Origin: Peribacillus frigoritolerans
GTDB lineage: Bacteria; Bacillota; Bacilli; Bacillales; DSM-1321
Assembly (NCBI RefSeq): GCF_001636405.1
Contig: NZ_KV440950.1
Coordinates: 1,883,712 to 1,947,711 of the forward strand
DNA length: 64,000 bases
Direction: 5' to 3'
Positions 1 through 10,244 of this stretch are shown here, piece by piece (position 1 is the first letter of the stretch; each line of letters begins with the position of its first letter). The notes under the pieces are model-generated. The model saw only the letters and a program-made list of their open reading frames with translations. It was not told where the DNA came from and did not search any database. Position numbers and translations under genes: made by a program.

Positions 1-2
1 TA

Positions 3-386
3 GCAGGTGAAAATTTTGGCTGCGGTTCGTCCCGTGAGCATGCCCCTTGGTCTTTGAAAGACTACGGGTTCGATATCATCATCGCTCCGTCTTATGCTGA
101 TATCTTTAAAAGTAATTGCATGAAAAATGGCATGGTCCCCATCGCTTTGACCCAGACTGAAGTAAACTATTTAATGGAGAGAGTGTCGGCACCTGATTAT
201 GAGCTGACTATCGACCTTCCCAATCAGACATTGAAAGATGGTCAAGGGTTTGAAACGAGCTTTGAAATTCATCCATATTGGAAGGAAATGCTCGTCAAAG
301 GCTGGGATGAAATTTCGATAACGCTTCAATATGATAAAGAGATTTCTGCCTATGAATCTCAAAAAAAGGCTGTATCGAGTATATAA
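3..386 (+). CDS. leuD: 3-isopropylmalate dehydratase small subunit, 3' part
   Basis: LeuD is the swivelling small subunit of isopropylmalate isomerase, which pairs with LeuC and interconverts 2- and 3-isopropylmalate in leucine synthesis. The window opens inside the gene, and about 127 C-terminal codons are present. The reading frame enters with the family signature NFGCGSSREHAPW at residues 4-16 of the visible part, which contacts the substrate. It continues through the IAPSYADIF segment to a normal end. The 5' part, including the start codon, lies outside the window. A Rho-independent terminator follows 16 bases after the stop, so this is probably the last gene of a leu operon. The family assignment is secure. 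Confidence 0.95.
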   Translation, partial: AGENFGCGSSREHAPWSLKDYGFDIIIAPSYADIFKSNCMKNGMVPIALTQTEVNYLMERVSAPDYELTIDLPNQTLKDGQGFETSFEIHPYWKEMLVKGWDEISITLQYDKEISAYESQKKAVSSI

Positions 387-401
387 TAGAAAAAAGTCAT
401 T

Positions 402-444
402 TCCCGTTATCCTTTCTTATTTGAAAGGATACGGGATTTTTTTT
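402..444 (+). terminator. Rho-independent terminator after leuD
   Basis: A stem pairs TCCCGTTATCCTTTC (402-416) with GAAAGGATACGGGA (423-436), with one bulged base. A run of eight T follows at 437-444. Confidence 0.9.
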
Positions 445-543
445 ATCGGGGAAAGAAGGTATCCGCCCATATAAATTTTTGTGTTTCCAGCTATTACATG
501 CTAAACTGTTTCTCAAAAAGCGAACGGTGAGGCGGAAAATAGG

Positions 544-1578
544 ATGGATGATGAGAACAACCAAAAGAAGGCCGGAGAAACAAAGATTATCGCCTTTCCA
601 AATCTCGGTGAGAGGCTGATTGTAAAAGGACTGGATGAGCTTGGTAACAGGAACTTTAAAGCGGCTGCGCAGCTTTTCAGCCAAGCCAGGGAGTATGAGC
701 CCGAAAATGATGAAGTTTGCATGGGACTGGTGGTCTCGCTAGTTGAACTTGAGTATTATCAGGAGGCAAAAGAGTTGTGTATAGAGATGCTGAATAAAGG
801 CATCGGCGACTATTTTCAACTGATCAATATTTATTTGATGGTACTGCTGCAATTAGGCGAGCATCAGGAAATGGTCACGACGATCGAACTGCTATTTGAA
901 GAAAACCAAATTCCCTTTGATAAAGAGGAACATTTCGAAAAGATGCTTCAGTTCAGTAAAAGGGCCCTTGAGGATAAAAAAGAAGAGAAAGAAAGGCAAA
1001 ATCAACAGCTTTCAGAGGAAATGCAGGAGGATGAACTTTTTGAAGGGAAAACGGATAATGAAATGCTTATGGTCATTTCAAAACTCACGAATATCAATAT
1101 TCGACCATTTATCCCTCAAATCGAAGAATTTCTACAAAAAGATGAGGGACATCCTTTCTTCAAAACGATGCTCCTTAACATCCTTATCGACCAGGAGTAT
1201 AACGAGGAAATGACGGTGAGGAAATTCAATCAATCGAAGTCGGTCATCCCAAGGGAATTGAAAAGTTTGAAGGAGACGGACTTCTATAAGATGGTGACCG
1301 GACTGGCCGAAGAGGAAATCAGTCAGGATAATCCGAGCTTATATGAAATGGTCCATAGTTTGATTGAACGTCATTCCTTTTTATTGTTTCCTTTTGAACC
1401 AGGACCTGAAAGCTTGCCTGCATGGGCAGCTGCCTACCATGCCTTGGCGGAAGAGTACATGACCGGGGAAGTTTCCGTGAGGGACTTAGCGGATCTTTAC
1501 GAGGCAGATGAGGAAAGCGTTGCGGATATTCTTTCCTATATTAAAGAAATTGAAGAAATTTCTTATCCTATTATTTAA
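544..1578 (+). CDS. ysoA: TPR-repeat protein YsoA
   Basis: A 344-residue acidic, soluble protein with no signal peptide or membrane segment. Residues about 24-100 read as tetratricopeptide helices, for example a helix pair around LDELGNRNFKAAAQLFSQA. The middle is a Glu/Lys-rich charged stretch (residues about 135-170). Its position between leuD and tig matches B. subtilis ysoA, on which the name rests. TPR proteins normally scaffold protein interactions, but no enzymatic function is visible. The ATG at 544 has a GGCGG-like upstream sequence and is the only reasonable start. It is separated from tig by about 180 bases carrying a promoter. Confidence 0.8.
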   Translation: MDDENNQKKAGETKIIAFPNLGERLIVKGLDELGNRNFKAAAQLFSQAREYEPENDEVCMGLVVSLVELEYYQEAKELCIEMLNKGIGDYFQLINIYLMVLLQLGEHQEMVTTIELLFEENQIPFDKEEHFEKMLQFSKRALEDKKEEKERQNQQLSEEMQEDELFEGKTDNEMLMVISKLTNINIRPFIPQIEEFLQKDEGHPFFKTMLLNILIDQEYNEEMTVRKFNQSKSVIPRELKSLKETDFYKMVTGLAEEEISQDNPSLYEMVHSLIERHSFLLFPFEPGPESLPAWAAAYHALAEEYMTGEVSVRDLADLYEADEESVADILSYIKEIEEISYPII

Positions 1579-1588
1579 GCTATTGCTG

Positions 1589-1616
1589 TTGTAACAGATT
1601 AATCCTGTGGTATAAT
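1589..1616 (+). promoter_or_regulatory. Probable sigma-A promoter of tig
   Basis: A -35-like TTGTAA (1589-1594) is followed after 16 bases by a perfect TATAAT (1611-1616). TGG directly before it makes an extended -10. It leaves an untranslated leader of about 140 bases before tig. Confidence 0.6.
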
Positions 1617-1762
1617 GTAGTGGTTGTAATGTATAATTCGTCTAATTTTGACGATTTCCCCATTATTTTGGGGGTATATTTGAAGGATGACTTGTTAACA
1701 CTTGCAAAGCATAATCATCCAATGCTTATTATTGAAGTATATAGATTTTTGGAGGGAAACAC

Positions 1763-3055
1763 ATGTCTGTAAAATGGGAAAAACAAGAAGGTAATCAAGG
1801 CGTACTAACAATTGAAGTTGACGCTGCAAAAGTAAACGAAGGTTTAGACGCAGCTTTCAAAAAAGTAGTGAAACAAGTAAATGTACCTGGCTTCCGTAAA
1901 GGTAAAATGCCACGTCAAATGTTCGAAAAAAAATTCGGCGTAGAATCACTTTACCAAGATGCGCTTGATATCATTCTTCCAGATGCTTACGCAAATGCTG
2001 TCGAAGAAGCTGGAATTCAGCCTGTAGATCGTCCAGAAATCGACATCGAGAAAATGGAAAAAGGCGAAAACCTGATCTTCACTGCAACTGTAACAGTTAA
2101 GCCTGAAGTTAAATTGGGAGATTACAAAGGTGTTGAAGTTGAAAAATTCAATACTGAAGTAACTGACGAAGATGTTGAAAACGAATTGAAAACTTTACAA
2201 GAACGTCAAGCTGAACTTGTCGTTAAAGAAGAAGGACAAGTCGCTGAAGGCGATACGGTTGTTCTTGACTTTGAAGGATTCGTTGACGGTGAAGCATTCG
2301 AAGGCGGAGCTTCAGAAAACCATTCATTGGAAATCGGTTCAAACTCTTTCATTCCAGGATTCGAAGAGCAACTTGTCGGTCTTGAAACTGGCGCTGAAAA
2401 AGATATCGAAGTTACATTCCCTGAAGAATACCACGCTGCTGAACTTGCAGGTAAACCAGCAGTATTCAAAGTGAAAATTCACGAAATCAAAACGAAACAA
2501 CTTCCTGAGTTGGATGATGAGTTCGCGAAAGATGTCGACGACGAAGTGGAAACTTTGGCTGAACTTAAAGAAAAAACAAAACATAAATTAGAGCATGACA
2601 AAAAACATGAAGAAGAAAACTTCATCCAAAACACTGTAATTGGTAAAGCTGTTGAAGGTGCAGAAATCGACGTTCCTGAAGCAATGATTTCAAACGAAGT
2701 TGACCGCATGATGAATGAGTTCTCTCAACGCATCCAATCTCAAGGTCTTAATTTGGAACTTTACTACCAATTCTCAGGTCAAGACGAAGAAGCTTTAAAA
2801 GCGCAAATGAAAGAAGAAGCTGAAGGACAAGTTCGTACGAGCCTTACTCTTGAAGCAATCGCAGAAGTTGAAAAACTTGAAGCGACTGACGAAGATGTAG
2901 AAGCTGAACTTGCACAAATGGCTACTATGTACAATATGGAAGTTGACGCGATCAAACAAGCTCTTGGAAACTTAGAAGGAATCAAAGGCGATCTTAAAAT
3001 TAAGAAAGCAATTGACTTCTTGGTAGAAAACAGCAAAACAGTTGACGCAAAATAA
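1763..3055 (+). CDS. tig: Trigger factor, ribosome-associated chaperone and prolyl isomerase
   Basis: Trigger factor binds ribosomal protein L23 at the exit tunnel and shields nascent chains. The 430-residue product has the usual family length. It shows the ribosome-docking signature GFRKGK at residues 43-48 in the N-terminal domain. A central FKBP-type peptidyl-prolyl isomerase domain covers about residues 160-245, and the C-terminal part is a long helical substrate-binding domain. Codon use is strongly biased and the GGAGGG ribosome-binding site is 8 bases before ATG, both fitting high expression. It is followed by its own terminator and then clpX, as in other Bacillaceae. Confidence 0.97.
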   Translation: MSVKWEKQEGNQGVLTIEVDAAKVNEGLDAAFKKVVKQVNVPGFRKGKMPRQMFEKKFGVESLYQDALDIILPDAYANAVEEAGIQPVDRPEIDIEKMEKGENLIFTATVTVKPEVKLGDYKGVEVEKFNTEVTDEDVENELKTLQERQAELVVKEEGQVAEGDTVVLDFEGFVDGEAFEGGASENHSLEIGSNSFIPGFEEQLVGLETGAEKDIEVTFPEEYHAAELAGKPAVFKVKIHEIKTKQLPELDDEFAKDVDDEVETLAELKEKTKHKLEHDKKHEEENFIQNTVIGKAVEGAEIDVPEAMISNEVDRMMNEFSQRIQSQGLNLELYYQFSGQDEEALKAQMKEEAEGQVRTSLTLEAIAEVEKLEATDEDVEAELAQMATMYNMEVDAIKQALGNLEGIKGDLKIKKAIDFLVENSKTVDAK

Positions 3056-3090
3056 TTTTTATAAATAAGTAGATTTAAATATTTCCTTTA

Positions 3091-3126
3091 AAAAAACAAG
3101 GCGCGAGTAATCGTGCCTTGTTTTAT
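3091..3126 (+). terminator. Rho-independent terminator after tig
   Basis: The stem ACAAGGCGCGA / TCGTGCCTTGT has a four-base loop and a T-rich tail. An A-run upstream could allow weak function on the other strand. Confidence 0.85.
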
Positions 3127-3485
3127 ACATATTGAGAATTAGTGTAAATTTTAAATATCGGTTAATTCCTGATTGATTTTTTTGGATTTCGGTGTAGATT
3201 AGTTCTAATACCGCATATACATATTTATACAGCAAATCCTGCTTTTAAAAATCCGAAGTTTTGGGCATGCTGGTAAAGGGCAAATACATATTGATTGATT
3301 ATTGTACTTATTTAACAACTCGGACCGTGAGCATTTTTGTTACTAAACTTCCAAGAACATGATAAAATGCAAAACATACTAGGGATTTTGGAATGTTTAA
3401 GCAGATGTGTGCCTAGTTTTTTTTCTTTACGATTAGGTACCGCTATGTAATAGAGTTGGAAGAGTATTTAAAGGGGTGAACGTAC
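3127..3485 (+). promoter_or_regulatory. clpX upstream region with extended -10 element
   Basis: About 360 non-coding bases. The clearest promoter-like element is TGATAAAAT at 3360-3368, an extended -10. TTGTTA at 3337-3342 is a possible -35, but its 20-base spacing is long. I saw no CIRCE or CtsR tandem heptad in this leader. The clpX ribosome-binding site is AAGGGGTG at about 3471. Confidence 0.4.
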
Positions 3486-4754
3486 ATGTTTAAATTTAAT
3501 GATGAAAAAGGACAGTTAAAATGTTCTTTTTGCGGTAAAACACAAGAACAAGTCCGTAAACTGGTTGCTGGTCCAGGTGTCTATATTTGTGACGAGTGTA
3601 TAGAACTTTGTACGGAGATCGTCGAGGAAGAGCTGGGAACTGATGAAGAAGTAGAATTCAGAGATGTTCCTAAACCTATGGAAATCCGCGAAATTCTTGA
3701 CGAATATGTGATTGGACAAGAACAGGCAAAGAAATCTTTGGCTGTAGCTGTTTATAACCATTATAAACGTATCAATTCCAATAGCAAAGTCGACGATGTT
3801 GAGCTTTCTAAAAGTAACATCGCCCTAATCGGACCGACGGGAAGCGGGAAAACCCTTCTTGCGCAAACATTGGCACGTTTACTCAATGTTCCTTTTGCCA
3901 TTGCTGATGCCACTTCCTTGACGGAAGCTGGATATGTTGGGGAAGATGTTGAAAACATCCTTCTCAAATTAATCCAAGCAGCTGATTATGATGTGGAAAA
4001 AGCGGAAAAAGGCATCATTTATATTGATGAAATCGATAAAGTTGCCCGTAAATCGGAAAATCCTTCCATTACACGTGACGTGTCTGGTGAAGGTGTGCAA
4101 CAAGCTTTATTGAAAATTCTTGAAGGAACGGTTGCAAGCGTTCCGCCTCAAGGTGGACGTAAACATCCACATCAAGAATTCATCCAAATCGATACGACCA
4201 ATATTTTGTTCATCTGCGGCGGTGCCTTTGACGGCATCGAACCGATCATCAAACGCCGTCTTGGGCAAAAAGTCATTGGTTTTGGCTCTGACGTGAAAAA
4301 GGATGATATTGCAGAAAAAGAATTGCTTTCCAAAGTCCTTCCTGAAGACTTGCTTCGTTTCGGATTAATTCCGGAATTCATCGGACGTCTTCCGGTAATT
4401 GCGACTCTTGAGCAATTGGATGAAGCGGCTTTGATTGAAATCCTTACACAGCCGAAAAATGCCCTTGTTAAACAATATCAAAAATTACTTGAGCTTGACG
4501 ATGTTGAATTGGAATTCGAACAGGAAGCGCTAAGTGAAATTGCTAAAAAGGCAATTGAACGCAAAACTGGTGCACGTGGTCTGCGCTCCATCATCGAAGG
4601 CATCATCCTTGAAGTGATGTTCGATCTGCCTTCACGTGATGATGTTGCAAAATGTGTAATCACAGGCAGCACGATTTCGAAAAATGAATCTCCAAAGCTC
4701 GTCCTTAAAGACGGTACAACCATAAAAGGACAAGAAAAGAAAACATCTGCTTGA
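3486..4754 (+). CDS. clpX: ATP-dependent unfoldase ClpX
   Basis: ClpX is the hexameric AAA+ unfoldase that feeds substrates to the ClpP protease. The 422-residue protein has the N-terminal zinc-binding domain with cysteines 13, 16, 35 and 38. It has Walker A GPTGSGKT at residues 116-123, the GYVG pore loop at 149-152, Walker B at about 177-183 and a second pore loop containing RKH near 225-227. The IGF tripeptide that docks on ClpP is at 264-266. Length and motifs are canonical. It is transcribed alone, with a long leader upstream and a terminator directly downstream. Confidence 0.98.
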   Translation: MFKFNDEKGQLKCSFCGKTQEQVRKLVAGPGVYICDECIELCTEIVEEELGTDEEVEFRDVPKPMEIREILDEYVIGQEQAKKSLAVAVYNHYKRINSNSKVDDVELSKSNIALIGPTGSGKTLLAQTLARLLNVPFAIADATSLTEAGYVGEDVENILLKLIQAADYDVEKAEKGIIYIDEIDKVARKSENPSITRDVSGEGVQQALLKILEGTVASVPPQGGRKHPHQEFIQIDTTNILFICGGAFDGIEPIIKRRLGQKVIGFGSDVKKDDIAEKELLSKVLPEDLLRFGLIPEFIGRLPVIATLEQLDEAALIEILTQPKNALVKQYQKLLELDDVELEFEQEALSEIAKKAIERKTGARGLRSIIEGIILEVMFDLPSRDDVAKCVITGSTISKNESPKLVLKDGTTIKGQEKKTSA

Positions 4755-4768
4755 TTTATAAGGAAAAG

Positions 4769-4807
4769 AAAGACTGCCAGTTAATGCTGGCAGTCTTTTT
4801 GTTTTTG
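4769..4807 (+). terminator. Rho-independent terminator after clpX
   Basis: The stem AGACTGCCAG / CTGGCAGTCT has a short TTAATG loop and a T-tract. An almost identical hairpin recurs at 5206-5240, on the far side of two repeat elements. Confidence 0.9.
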
Positions 4808-4811
4808 GCTC

Positions 4812-5020
4812 TTTTCGTAAAGATTGTTGTTTTTAAAACGAAACTATTTTAGGTTGATTGGAGCGGAAGTGCGAGACTCCTGCGGGAGCTGCGGGACAGG
4901 TGTGACCCCACAGGCGTTTACGCCGAGGAGGCTCACCGCCCTCCCCGCGGAAAGCGAGCACCTGGAGGGGAAATCAACCACACTGCACTACTTCGTAAAT
5001 AGCAACAAAGTATGCGAAAA
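4812..5020. repeat. Imperfect inverted repeat pair bracketing repeat copy A
   Basis: The left arm TTTTCGTAAAGATTGTTGT (4812-4830) and the right arm at 5002-5020 are inverted complements at 14 of 19 positions. They enclose GC-rich module A, which is the arrangement expected of terminal inverted repeats. No target-site duplication is obvious next to them. Confidence 0.5.
4853..4978 (+). repeat. GC-rich interspersed repeat, copy A
   Basis: A 126-bp element running from GTTGATTGGAGCGGAAG to GGGGAAATCAAC, with the internal marks CGAGACTCCTGCGGGA and CCGCGGAAAGCGAG. The ends GTTGATT and AATCAAC are complementary, so the RNA could close into one long structure. It shares these marks with copies at 5042, 27172, 57808 (inverted) and weaker relics at 43632 and 51311. 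It is non-coding; reading frames through it give only Arg/Gly/Pro-rich nonsense. Confidence 0.85.
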
Positions 5021-5041
5021 CAGCCTTGTTTTTAGACCAAA

Positions 5042-5206
5042 GTTGATTGTAACGGAAGGTACGAGACTCCTGCGGGAATACGCGTCCGAGGGAGACCCTG
5101 CAGGCGCAGGCCGCCCGCGGAAAGCGAGTGCCTGCAGTGGAAATCAACGTTAAAACCTCAAAACAGCAGGGTAAAACCAGATAATTTCGAGTTGTTTACA
5201 GTCTGA
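5042..5206 (+). repeat. GC-rich interspersed repeat, copy B, with tail
   Basis: Module 5042-5148 begins GTTGATTGTAACGGAAGG and ends GTGGAAATCAAC, with the shared CGAGACTCCTGCGGGA and CCGCGGAAAGCGAG blocks. It is followed by a tail ending CGAGTTGTTTACAGTCTGA (about 5188-5206). In copies C, E and F the corresponding tail is the right arm of a hairpin, but here the left arm is degraded. The tail abuts the second AGACTGCCAG stem-loop. Confidence 0.8.
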
Positions 5207-5240
5207 GACTGCCAGTTCATCCTGGCAGTCTTTTTCTTTT
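5206..5240 (+). terminator. Second copy of the clpX-type terminator
   Basis: The stem GACTGCCAG / CTGGCAGTC is followed by T-rich sequence. It differs from the hairpin at 4769-4807 only in the loop (TTCATC versus TTAATG) and in the tail. Confidence 0.8.
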
Positions 5241-5371
5241 CCCTTTTTTCAAAATTGTTGTATTTAGGATAAAAACGCCAATTTTTCAACACGAATTTCT
5301 TGGATAATTTCGCCCTTCCAAAGGAGATACTAACAGAAATGACAAACTAGGAGAGTGCAGGAGGGAATAAG

Positions 5372-7042
5372 ATGAATTGGACAGGATTGGCGTTGTTTAT
5401 CCAGCTGTTTTTTGGGATTATTATTGGATTGTATTTTTTGAACTTATTGAAAGGCCAGCGGACACAAAAAGTTTCCATTGACCGTGATTCACGTAAGGAG
5501 ATGGACCAATTACGGAAGATGAGATCGATTTCGTTAACAGAACCATTGGCAGAAAAAGTTAGACCAAGCACATTTAATGAAATCATCGGTCAAGAAGATG
5601 GGATTAAATCTTTAAAAGCTGCTTTATGTGGGCCGAATCCCCAGCATGTGATAATTTACGGTCCTCCTGGGGTAGGGAAAACGGCAGCTGCCAGACTTGT
5701 TTTGGAAGAGGCGAAGAAAAATGGCAAGTCCCCTTTTAAGAATTCGGCCGTTTTTGTTGAATTGGACGCCACCACAGCCAGGTTCGATGAACGAGGAATT
5801 GCCGATCCGCTCATCGGTTCTGTGCACGATCCAATCTACCAAGGAGCCGGGGCAATGGGACAGGCAGGCATTCCGCAGCCAAAGCAGGGTGCAGTCAGCA
5901 ATGCACATGGAGGCGTACTGTTCATAGATGAAATAGGGGAGCTTCATCCGATACAGATGAATAAACTTTTAAAGGTATTGGAAGATCGTAAGGTTTTTCT
6001 GGAAAGTGCCTATTATCAAGAGGAAAATCAAAATATTCCCACTCACATCCATGATATTTTTAAAAATGGACTGCCGGCTGACTTTCGGTTGATTGGTGCT
6101 ACAACAAGAACGCCAAATGAAATCGCGCCTGCGATACGTTCAAGATGCATAGAAGTGTTTTTCCGTGAACTGGACCGGGAAGAAATAATCGCCGTGGCCA
6201 AGAATGCCTCAGATAAAGTGGGGATCACCATCAGTGATAAAGGCTTGGAATCGATTTCGGATTATGCCCGAAATGGCAGGGAAGCTGTCAACATGATTCA
6301 GACTCTTGCAGGAATCTCAATTAATGAAAACAGGACTTTCATCAGGGAAGAAGATATAGATTGGATGGCCCATAGCAGCCAGCTGACCCAAAGAATGGAC
6401 AGGAAAATACAATCGAAATCCAAAATAGGCCTTGTCAACGGTCTTGCAGTCTATGGTCCAAACAGCGGGGCATTGCTGGAAATAGAGGTTACGGTAATGG
6501 CTGCCTCTGATGAAAAAGGTTCGATAAACATTACCGGTATCGTTGAGGAAGAAAGTATCGGCGGCGGGAGTGGCAAATCGGTTCGACGCAAGAGCATGGC
6601 GAAAGGTTCGATTGAAAATGTCATTACGGTATTACGTTCGATGGGAGTGCCTGCCAATCAATTCGATATCCATGTGAACTTTCCGGGCGGAAGTCCAGTG
6701 GATGGCCCTTCTGCAGGAATTGCAATGGCCACAGGCATATACTCGGCCATATATAAAATCCCTGTTGACCACACTGTGGCGATGACTGGGGAAATAAGCA
6801 TTCATGCCGGCGTTAAACCGATCGGCGGTGTCATTCCGAAAATCAAGGCGGCTAAACTTGCCGGGGCAAAAAAGGTAATCATCCCAGCCGAAAACATGCA
6901 GCCGCTTCTATCTGAAATCAAGGATATAGAGATCATTCCTGTTTCGAATGTGAAAGAAGTGCTGGATCAGGCACTGAAGAAAGAATTGATGTCGGAACAA
7001 ATCCTCACAACCTTGGACCTATCAAAAAAAGAAAGTGTATAA
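5372..7042 (+). CDS. lonB: Membrane-anchored ATP-dependent protease LonB
   Basis: LonB is a Lon-family AAA+ serine protease; in B. subtilis it is made in the forespore. The 556-residue protein starts with a single hydrophobic anchor (residues about 5-25). It lacks the long LonA N-domain, as expected for the LonB type. Walker A GPPGVGKT is at residues 97-104. The catalytic dyad is Ser447 in DGPSAG and Lys490, 43 residues later, the same spacing as in LonA. The ribosome-binding site GGAGGG precedes the ATG. A terminator separates it from lonA. I could not identify a convincing sigma-F promoter upstream. Confidence 0.96.
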   Translation: MNWTGLALFIQLFFGIIIGLYFLNLLKGQRTQKVSIDRDSRKEMDQLRKMRSISLTEPLAEKVRPSTFNEIIGQEDGIKSLKAALCGPNPQHVIIYGPPGVGKTAAARLVLEEAKKNGKSPFKNSAVFVELDATTARFDERGIADPLIGSVHDPIYQGAGAMGQAGIPQPKQGAVSNAHGGVLFIDEIGELHPIQMNKLLKVLEDRKVFLESAYYQEENQNIPTHIHDIFKNGLPADFRLIGATTRTPNEIAPAIRSRCIEVFFRELDREEIIAVAKNASDKVGITISDKGLESISDYARNGREAVNMIQTLAGISINENRTFIREEDIDWMAHSSQLTQRMDRKIQSKSKIGLVNGLAVYGPNSGALLEIEVTVMAASDEKGSINITGIVEEESIGGGSGKSVRRKSMAKGSIENVITVLRSMGVPANQFDIHVNFPGGSPVDGPSAGIAMATGIYSAIYKIPVDHTVAMTGEISIHAGVKPIGGVIPKIKAAKLAGAKKVIIPAENMQPLLSEIKDIEIIPVSNVKEVLDQALKKELMSEQILTTLDLSKKESV

Positions 7043-7046
7043 AGGA

Positions 7047-7080
7047 CATGCCCCGGCTAAAAATAGAACCGGGGCATTTT
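7047..7080 (+). terminator. Rho-independent terminator after lonB
   Basis: The stem ATGCCCCGG / CCGGGGCAT has an A-rich loop and ends in TTTT. A weaker hairpin, ACACG / CGTGC with a T-run, follows at about 7116-7146. Confidence 0.85.
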
Positions 7081-7195
7081 AAGGACAAAATTGGCGTTCC
7101 CGGCCACCCTGTCTTAAAAAACACGCATTCAGACGTGCTTTTTTATCTAATATTGGAGATAATAATAGCAGTCGAAACGTGTTAAGGTAAACGAA

Positions 7196-7224
7196 TAGAC
7201 ACTTCTATATAAATAGGATAGAAT
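7196..7224 (+). promoter_or_regulatory. Probable sigma-A promoter of lonA
   Basis: TAGACA (7196-7201) and TAGAAT (7219-7224) each match the consensus at five of six positions, and the spacer is exactly 17 bases. Confidence 0.6.
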
Positions 7225-7293
7225 TGTTAAAAGGTTGAGAACATGGGTAAATAGTTTACAACGACGATACTAATTAGATGGAGGTGTCAGGAA

Positions 7294-9615
7294 ATGACTG
7301 ATAAAGAAATCATCGTCCCCCTCCTGCCGCTTAGAGGACTGCTTGTATATCCAACGATGGTACTTCATTTAGATGTAGGCCGAGATAAATCGGTACAAGC
7401 CCTTGAGAAAGCAATGGTGGAAGACCATCTTATATTTTTGACGACACAACAAGATGTTTCGTTGGACGAACCAGGTGAAGAAGATTTATTTACAATGGGA
7501 ACTTTAACAAAGGTAAAACAGATGTTGAAGCTTCCGAATGGTACAATCCGGGTGTTGGTGGAAGGGTTGAACCGCGCAGAAGTCATGGAATTTTACGATT
7601 ATGAGACACATTATGGTGCCAAGATTAAAATATATGAAGACAGTGATGAAAAGGATGCTGAACATCAAGCATTAATGCGCACACTACTGGATTATTTTGA
7701 ACAATACATAAAAATGTCCAAGAAAATAACCGGTGAAACGTTTTCGTCCACTTCGGATATTGAAGAGCCTGGGCGATTAGCGGATATAATCGCTTCCCAT
7801 TTGCCTTTGAAATTGAAGGAGAAGCAAGAAGTGCTTGAGACCATTGATATGAAAGAGCGTCTTAGCCGTGTAATCGAGATCATCAATAACGAAAAAGAAG
7901 TTCTTTTTCTCGAGAAAAAGATCGGCCAGCGTGTTAAACGTTCGATGGAACGGACTCAAAAGGAATATTATTTACGAGAGCAAATGAAAGCGATCCAAAA
8001 GGAATTGGGCGATAAAGAAGGAAAAACAGGGGAAATTGAAGTCCTGAACGAAAAGATAGAAGAAGCGGAAATGCCTGAGCATATCAAAGAAACGGCATTA
8101 AAGGAATTGGACCGTTATGAAAAAGTTCCTTCGAGCTCAGCCGAAAGCTCTGTGATCCGCAATTATATCGAATGGCTGATCTCTCTTCCTTGGACCAAAG
8201 CGACCAAAGATGACTTGAATATTCATAAAGCCGAAAAAATCCTGAACCGGGACCACCATGGTTTGGAAAAGGTGAAGGAGCGTGTGCTTGAGTATTTGGC
8301 CGTACAGCAATTGACCAAATCATTGAAGGGACCGATCCTTTGCTTGGTGGGACCGCCAGGAGTCGGGAAAACGAGCTTGGCTAAATCGATCGCTTCATCC
8401 CTGAATAGGAATTTCGTCCGTATATCTTTAGGTGGGGTGCGCGATGAATCAGAAATCCGCGGACATCGCCGCACATATGTAGGGGCAATGCCGGGACGGA
8501 TCATTCAAGGCATGAAAAAAGCTGGAACGATAAATCCGGTCTTTTTACTGGACGAAGTGGATAAGATGTCCAATGACTTTAGGGGAGATCCATCTGCAGC
8601 GATGCTTGAGGTGCTCGATCCAGAGCAAAATCATAATTTCAGTGATCATTATATTGAAGAAACCTACGATCTTTCCAAAGTCATGTTCGTCGCAACGGCA
8701 AATAATTTGGGCTCGATTCCTGGTCCGCTTCGTGATCGTATGGAAATCATTTCGATTGCAGGTTATACTGAGATAGAGAAACTTCATATAGCCAAGGATC
8801 ACTTGCTGCCTAGACAGCTTGAAAACCATGGTTTATTGAAGACACAATTGCAAGTCCGTGAGGAAGCACTTACAAAAATCATCCGTTACTATACTCGGGA
8901 AGCCGGTGTTCGGAGTCTGGAACGACAGCTTGCAGGCATCTGTCGGAAGACTGCAAAAATCATCGTGTCCGGAGATAAAAAGCGGGTCGTCATCGCTGAA
9001 AAGAATGTCGAGGAGTTTTTAGGGAAAACCATGTTCCATTATGGACAGGCGGAGGTCGAGAACCAAGTTGGTGTTGCTAATGGTTTAGCATACACGTCGG
9101 TAGGTGGCGATACGCTGCAAATCGAGGTTTCCTTATCACCAGGTAAAGGGAAGCTGATCCTGACAGGAAAGCTTGGCGATGTAATGAAAGAGTCAGCCCA
9201 GGCTGCTTTCAGTTATGTCCGTTCAAAAACCGAGAAACTTCAGATTGATGCGAACTTCCATGAAAAATATGATATTCATATTCATGTCCCCGAAGGTGCG
9301 GTTCCAAAAGATGGCCCTTCTGCAGGCATCACGATTGCAACAGCGTTAATATCGGCCCTTACAAATAGGCCGATCAGAAAAGAGGTAGGCATGACAGGCG
9401 AAATTACATTACGCGGACGGGTTCTTCCGATCGGCGGGCTTAAAGAAAAATCTTTAGCGGCCCATCGCGCAGGACTTACGAAAATCATCATCCCGCAAAA
9501 TAACGAAAAGGATATTGATGATATCCCGGAAAGTGTCCGTAAAGCATTAACATTTGTTCCAGTTTCACACGTCGATGAAGTCCTTGAGCATGCATTGGTA
9601 GGTGTGAATGAATGA
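7294..9615 (+). CDS. lonA: ATP-dependent protease LonA
   Basis: LonA is the cytosolic homohexameric Lon protease, which removes damaged and regulatory proteins. The 773-residue product has the family's usual length and order. The N-terminal substrate-binding domain is followed by a coiled coil (about 185-250) and an AAA+ module with Walker A GPPGVGKT at residues 353-360. The protease domain has Ser676 in KDGPSAG and Lys719 in GGLKEK. The ribosome-binding site GGAGGTG is in good position. Its stop overlaps the engB start by four bases (ATGA), so the two genes are translationally coupled. Confidence 0.98.
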   Translation: MTDKEIIVPLLPLRGLLVYPTMVLHLDVGRDKSVQALEKAMVEDHLIFLTTQQDVSLDEPGEEDLFTMGTLTKVKQMLKLPNGTIRVLVEGLNRAEVMEFYDYETHYGAKIKIYEDSDEKDAEHQALMRTLLDYFEQYIKMSKKITGETFSSTSDIEEPGRLADIIASHLPLKLKEKQEVLETIDMKERLSRVIEIINNEKEVLFLEKKIGQRVKRSMERTQKEYYLREQMKAIQKELGDKEGKTGEIEVLNEKIEEAEMPEHIKETALKELDRYEKVPSSSAESSVIRNYIEWLISLPWTKATKDDLNIHKAEKILNRDHHGLEKVKERVLEYLAVQQLTKSLKGPILCLVGPPGVGKTSLAKSIASSLNRNFVRISLGGVRDESEIRGHRRTYVGAMPGRIIQGMKKAGTINPVFLLDEVDKMSNDFRGDPSAAMLEVLDPEQNHNFSDHYIEETYDLSKVMFVATANNLGSIPGPLRDRMEIISIAGYTEIEKLHIAKDHLLPRQLENHGLLKTQLQVREEALTKIIRYYTREAGVRSLERQLAGICRKTAKIIVSGDKKRVVIAEKNVEEFLGKTMFHYGQAEVENQVGVANGLAYTSVGGDTLQIEVSLSPGKGKLILTGKLGDVMKESAQAAFSYVRSKTEKLQIDANFHEKYDIHIHVPEGAVPKDGPSAGITIATALISALTNRPIRKEVGMTGEITLRGRVLPIGGLKEKSLAAHRAGLTKIIIPQNNEKDIDDIPESVRKALTFVPVSHVDEVLEHALVGVNE

Positions 9616-10193
9616 AAGTAACAAGTTCAGATATTGTCATCAGTGCTGTGAAGCCTGAACAATATCCCAATACGCCAATACCGGAATTTGCCTTGGCAGG
9701 CCGTTCCAACGTTGGGAAGTCCAGTTTCATCAACAAAATGATCAATCGAAAAAACTTGGCGCGCACATCCTCTAAACCGGGGAAGACGCAGACCTTGAAT
9801 TTTTATATCATAAATGAAGCACTCCATTTTGTGGATGTACCCGGTTATGGTTATGCAAAAGTATCCAAGACGGAGCGTGATGCTTGGGGGAAGATGATTG
9901 AAACGTACTTCACTTCCCGTGACCAGCTCCGCGCTGCGCTTCTGATCGTCGATTTGCGTCATCCGCCGACAAAGGATGATATCGCAATGTATGAATTCCT
10001 GAAGCATTATGACCTGCCCCGGATCGTCATTGCCACCAAAGCGGATAAAATTCCAAAAGGCAAATGGCAGAAACACTTGAAAATCACGCGCCAAACGTTA
10101 AATATGGAAAAAGAAGATGAATTGCTTCTATTCTCTGGTGAAACAGGCGAAGGTAAGGAACAAGCATGGGGCGTCCTTAAGAAATATATGTAA
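9612..10193 (+). CDS. engB: Ribosome biogenesis GTPase YsxC/EngB
   Basis: EngB (YsxC) is an essential TRAFAC GTPase needed for late 50S subunit assembly. The 193-residue protein has the G1 P-loop GRSNVGKS at residues 30-37. It has the G3 motif [10 protein letters not shown] near residue 75 and G4 TKAD near residue 140. The ATG overlaps the lonA stop codon, and a strong terminator follows 3 bases after the stop. The lonA-engB pair is conserved in Bacillaceae. Confidence 0.97.
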   Translation: MKVTSSDIVISAVKPEQYPNTPIPEFALAGRSNVGKSSFINKMINRKNLARTSSKPGKTQTLNFYIINEALHFVDVPGYGYAKVSKTERDAWGKMIETYFTSRDQLRAALLIVDLRHPPTKDDIAMYEFLKHYDLPRIVIATKADKIPKGKWQKHLKITRQTLNMEKEDELLLFSGETGEGKEQAWGVLKKYM

Positions 10194-10231
10194 AAGAAAA
10201 GGGTATTCCGCATCTGGAATACCCTTTTTCA
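10194..10231 (+). terminator. Bidirectional terminator between engB and the ysxD-like gene
   Basis: AAAAGGGTATTCC / GGAATACCCTTTTT with a five-base loop. A and T runs on both sides suit termination of the converging genes. Confidence 0.9.
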
Positions 10232-10244
10232 TTATGGAAAATCT

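Noticed and set aside
4824-5153. Plus-strand frame of 109 codons through repeat copies A and B
   Set aside because: Arg/Gly/Pro-rich translation of the GC-rich repeat (RDSCGSCG...). Related frames appear wherever the repeat occurs and have no ribosome-binding site.
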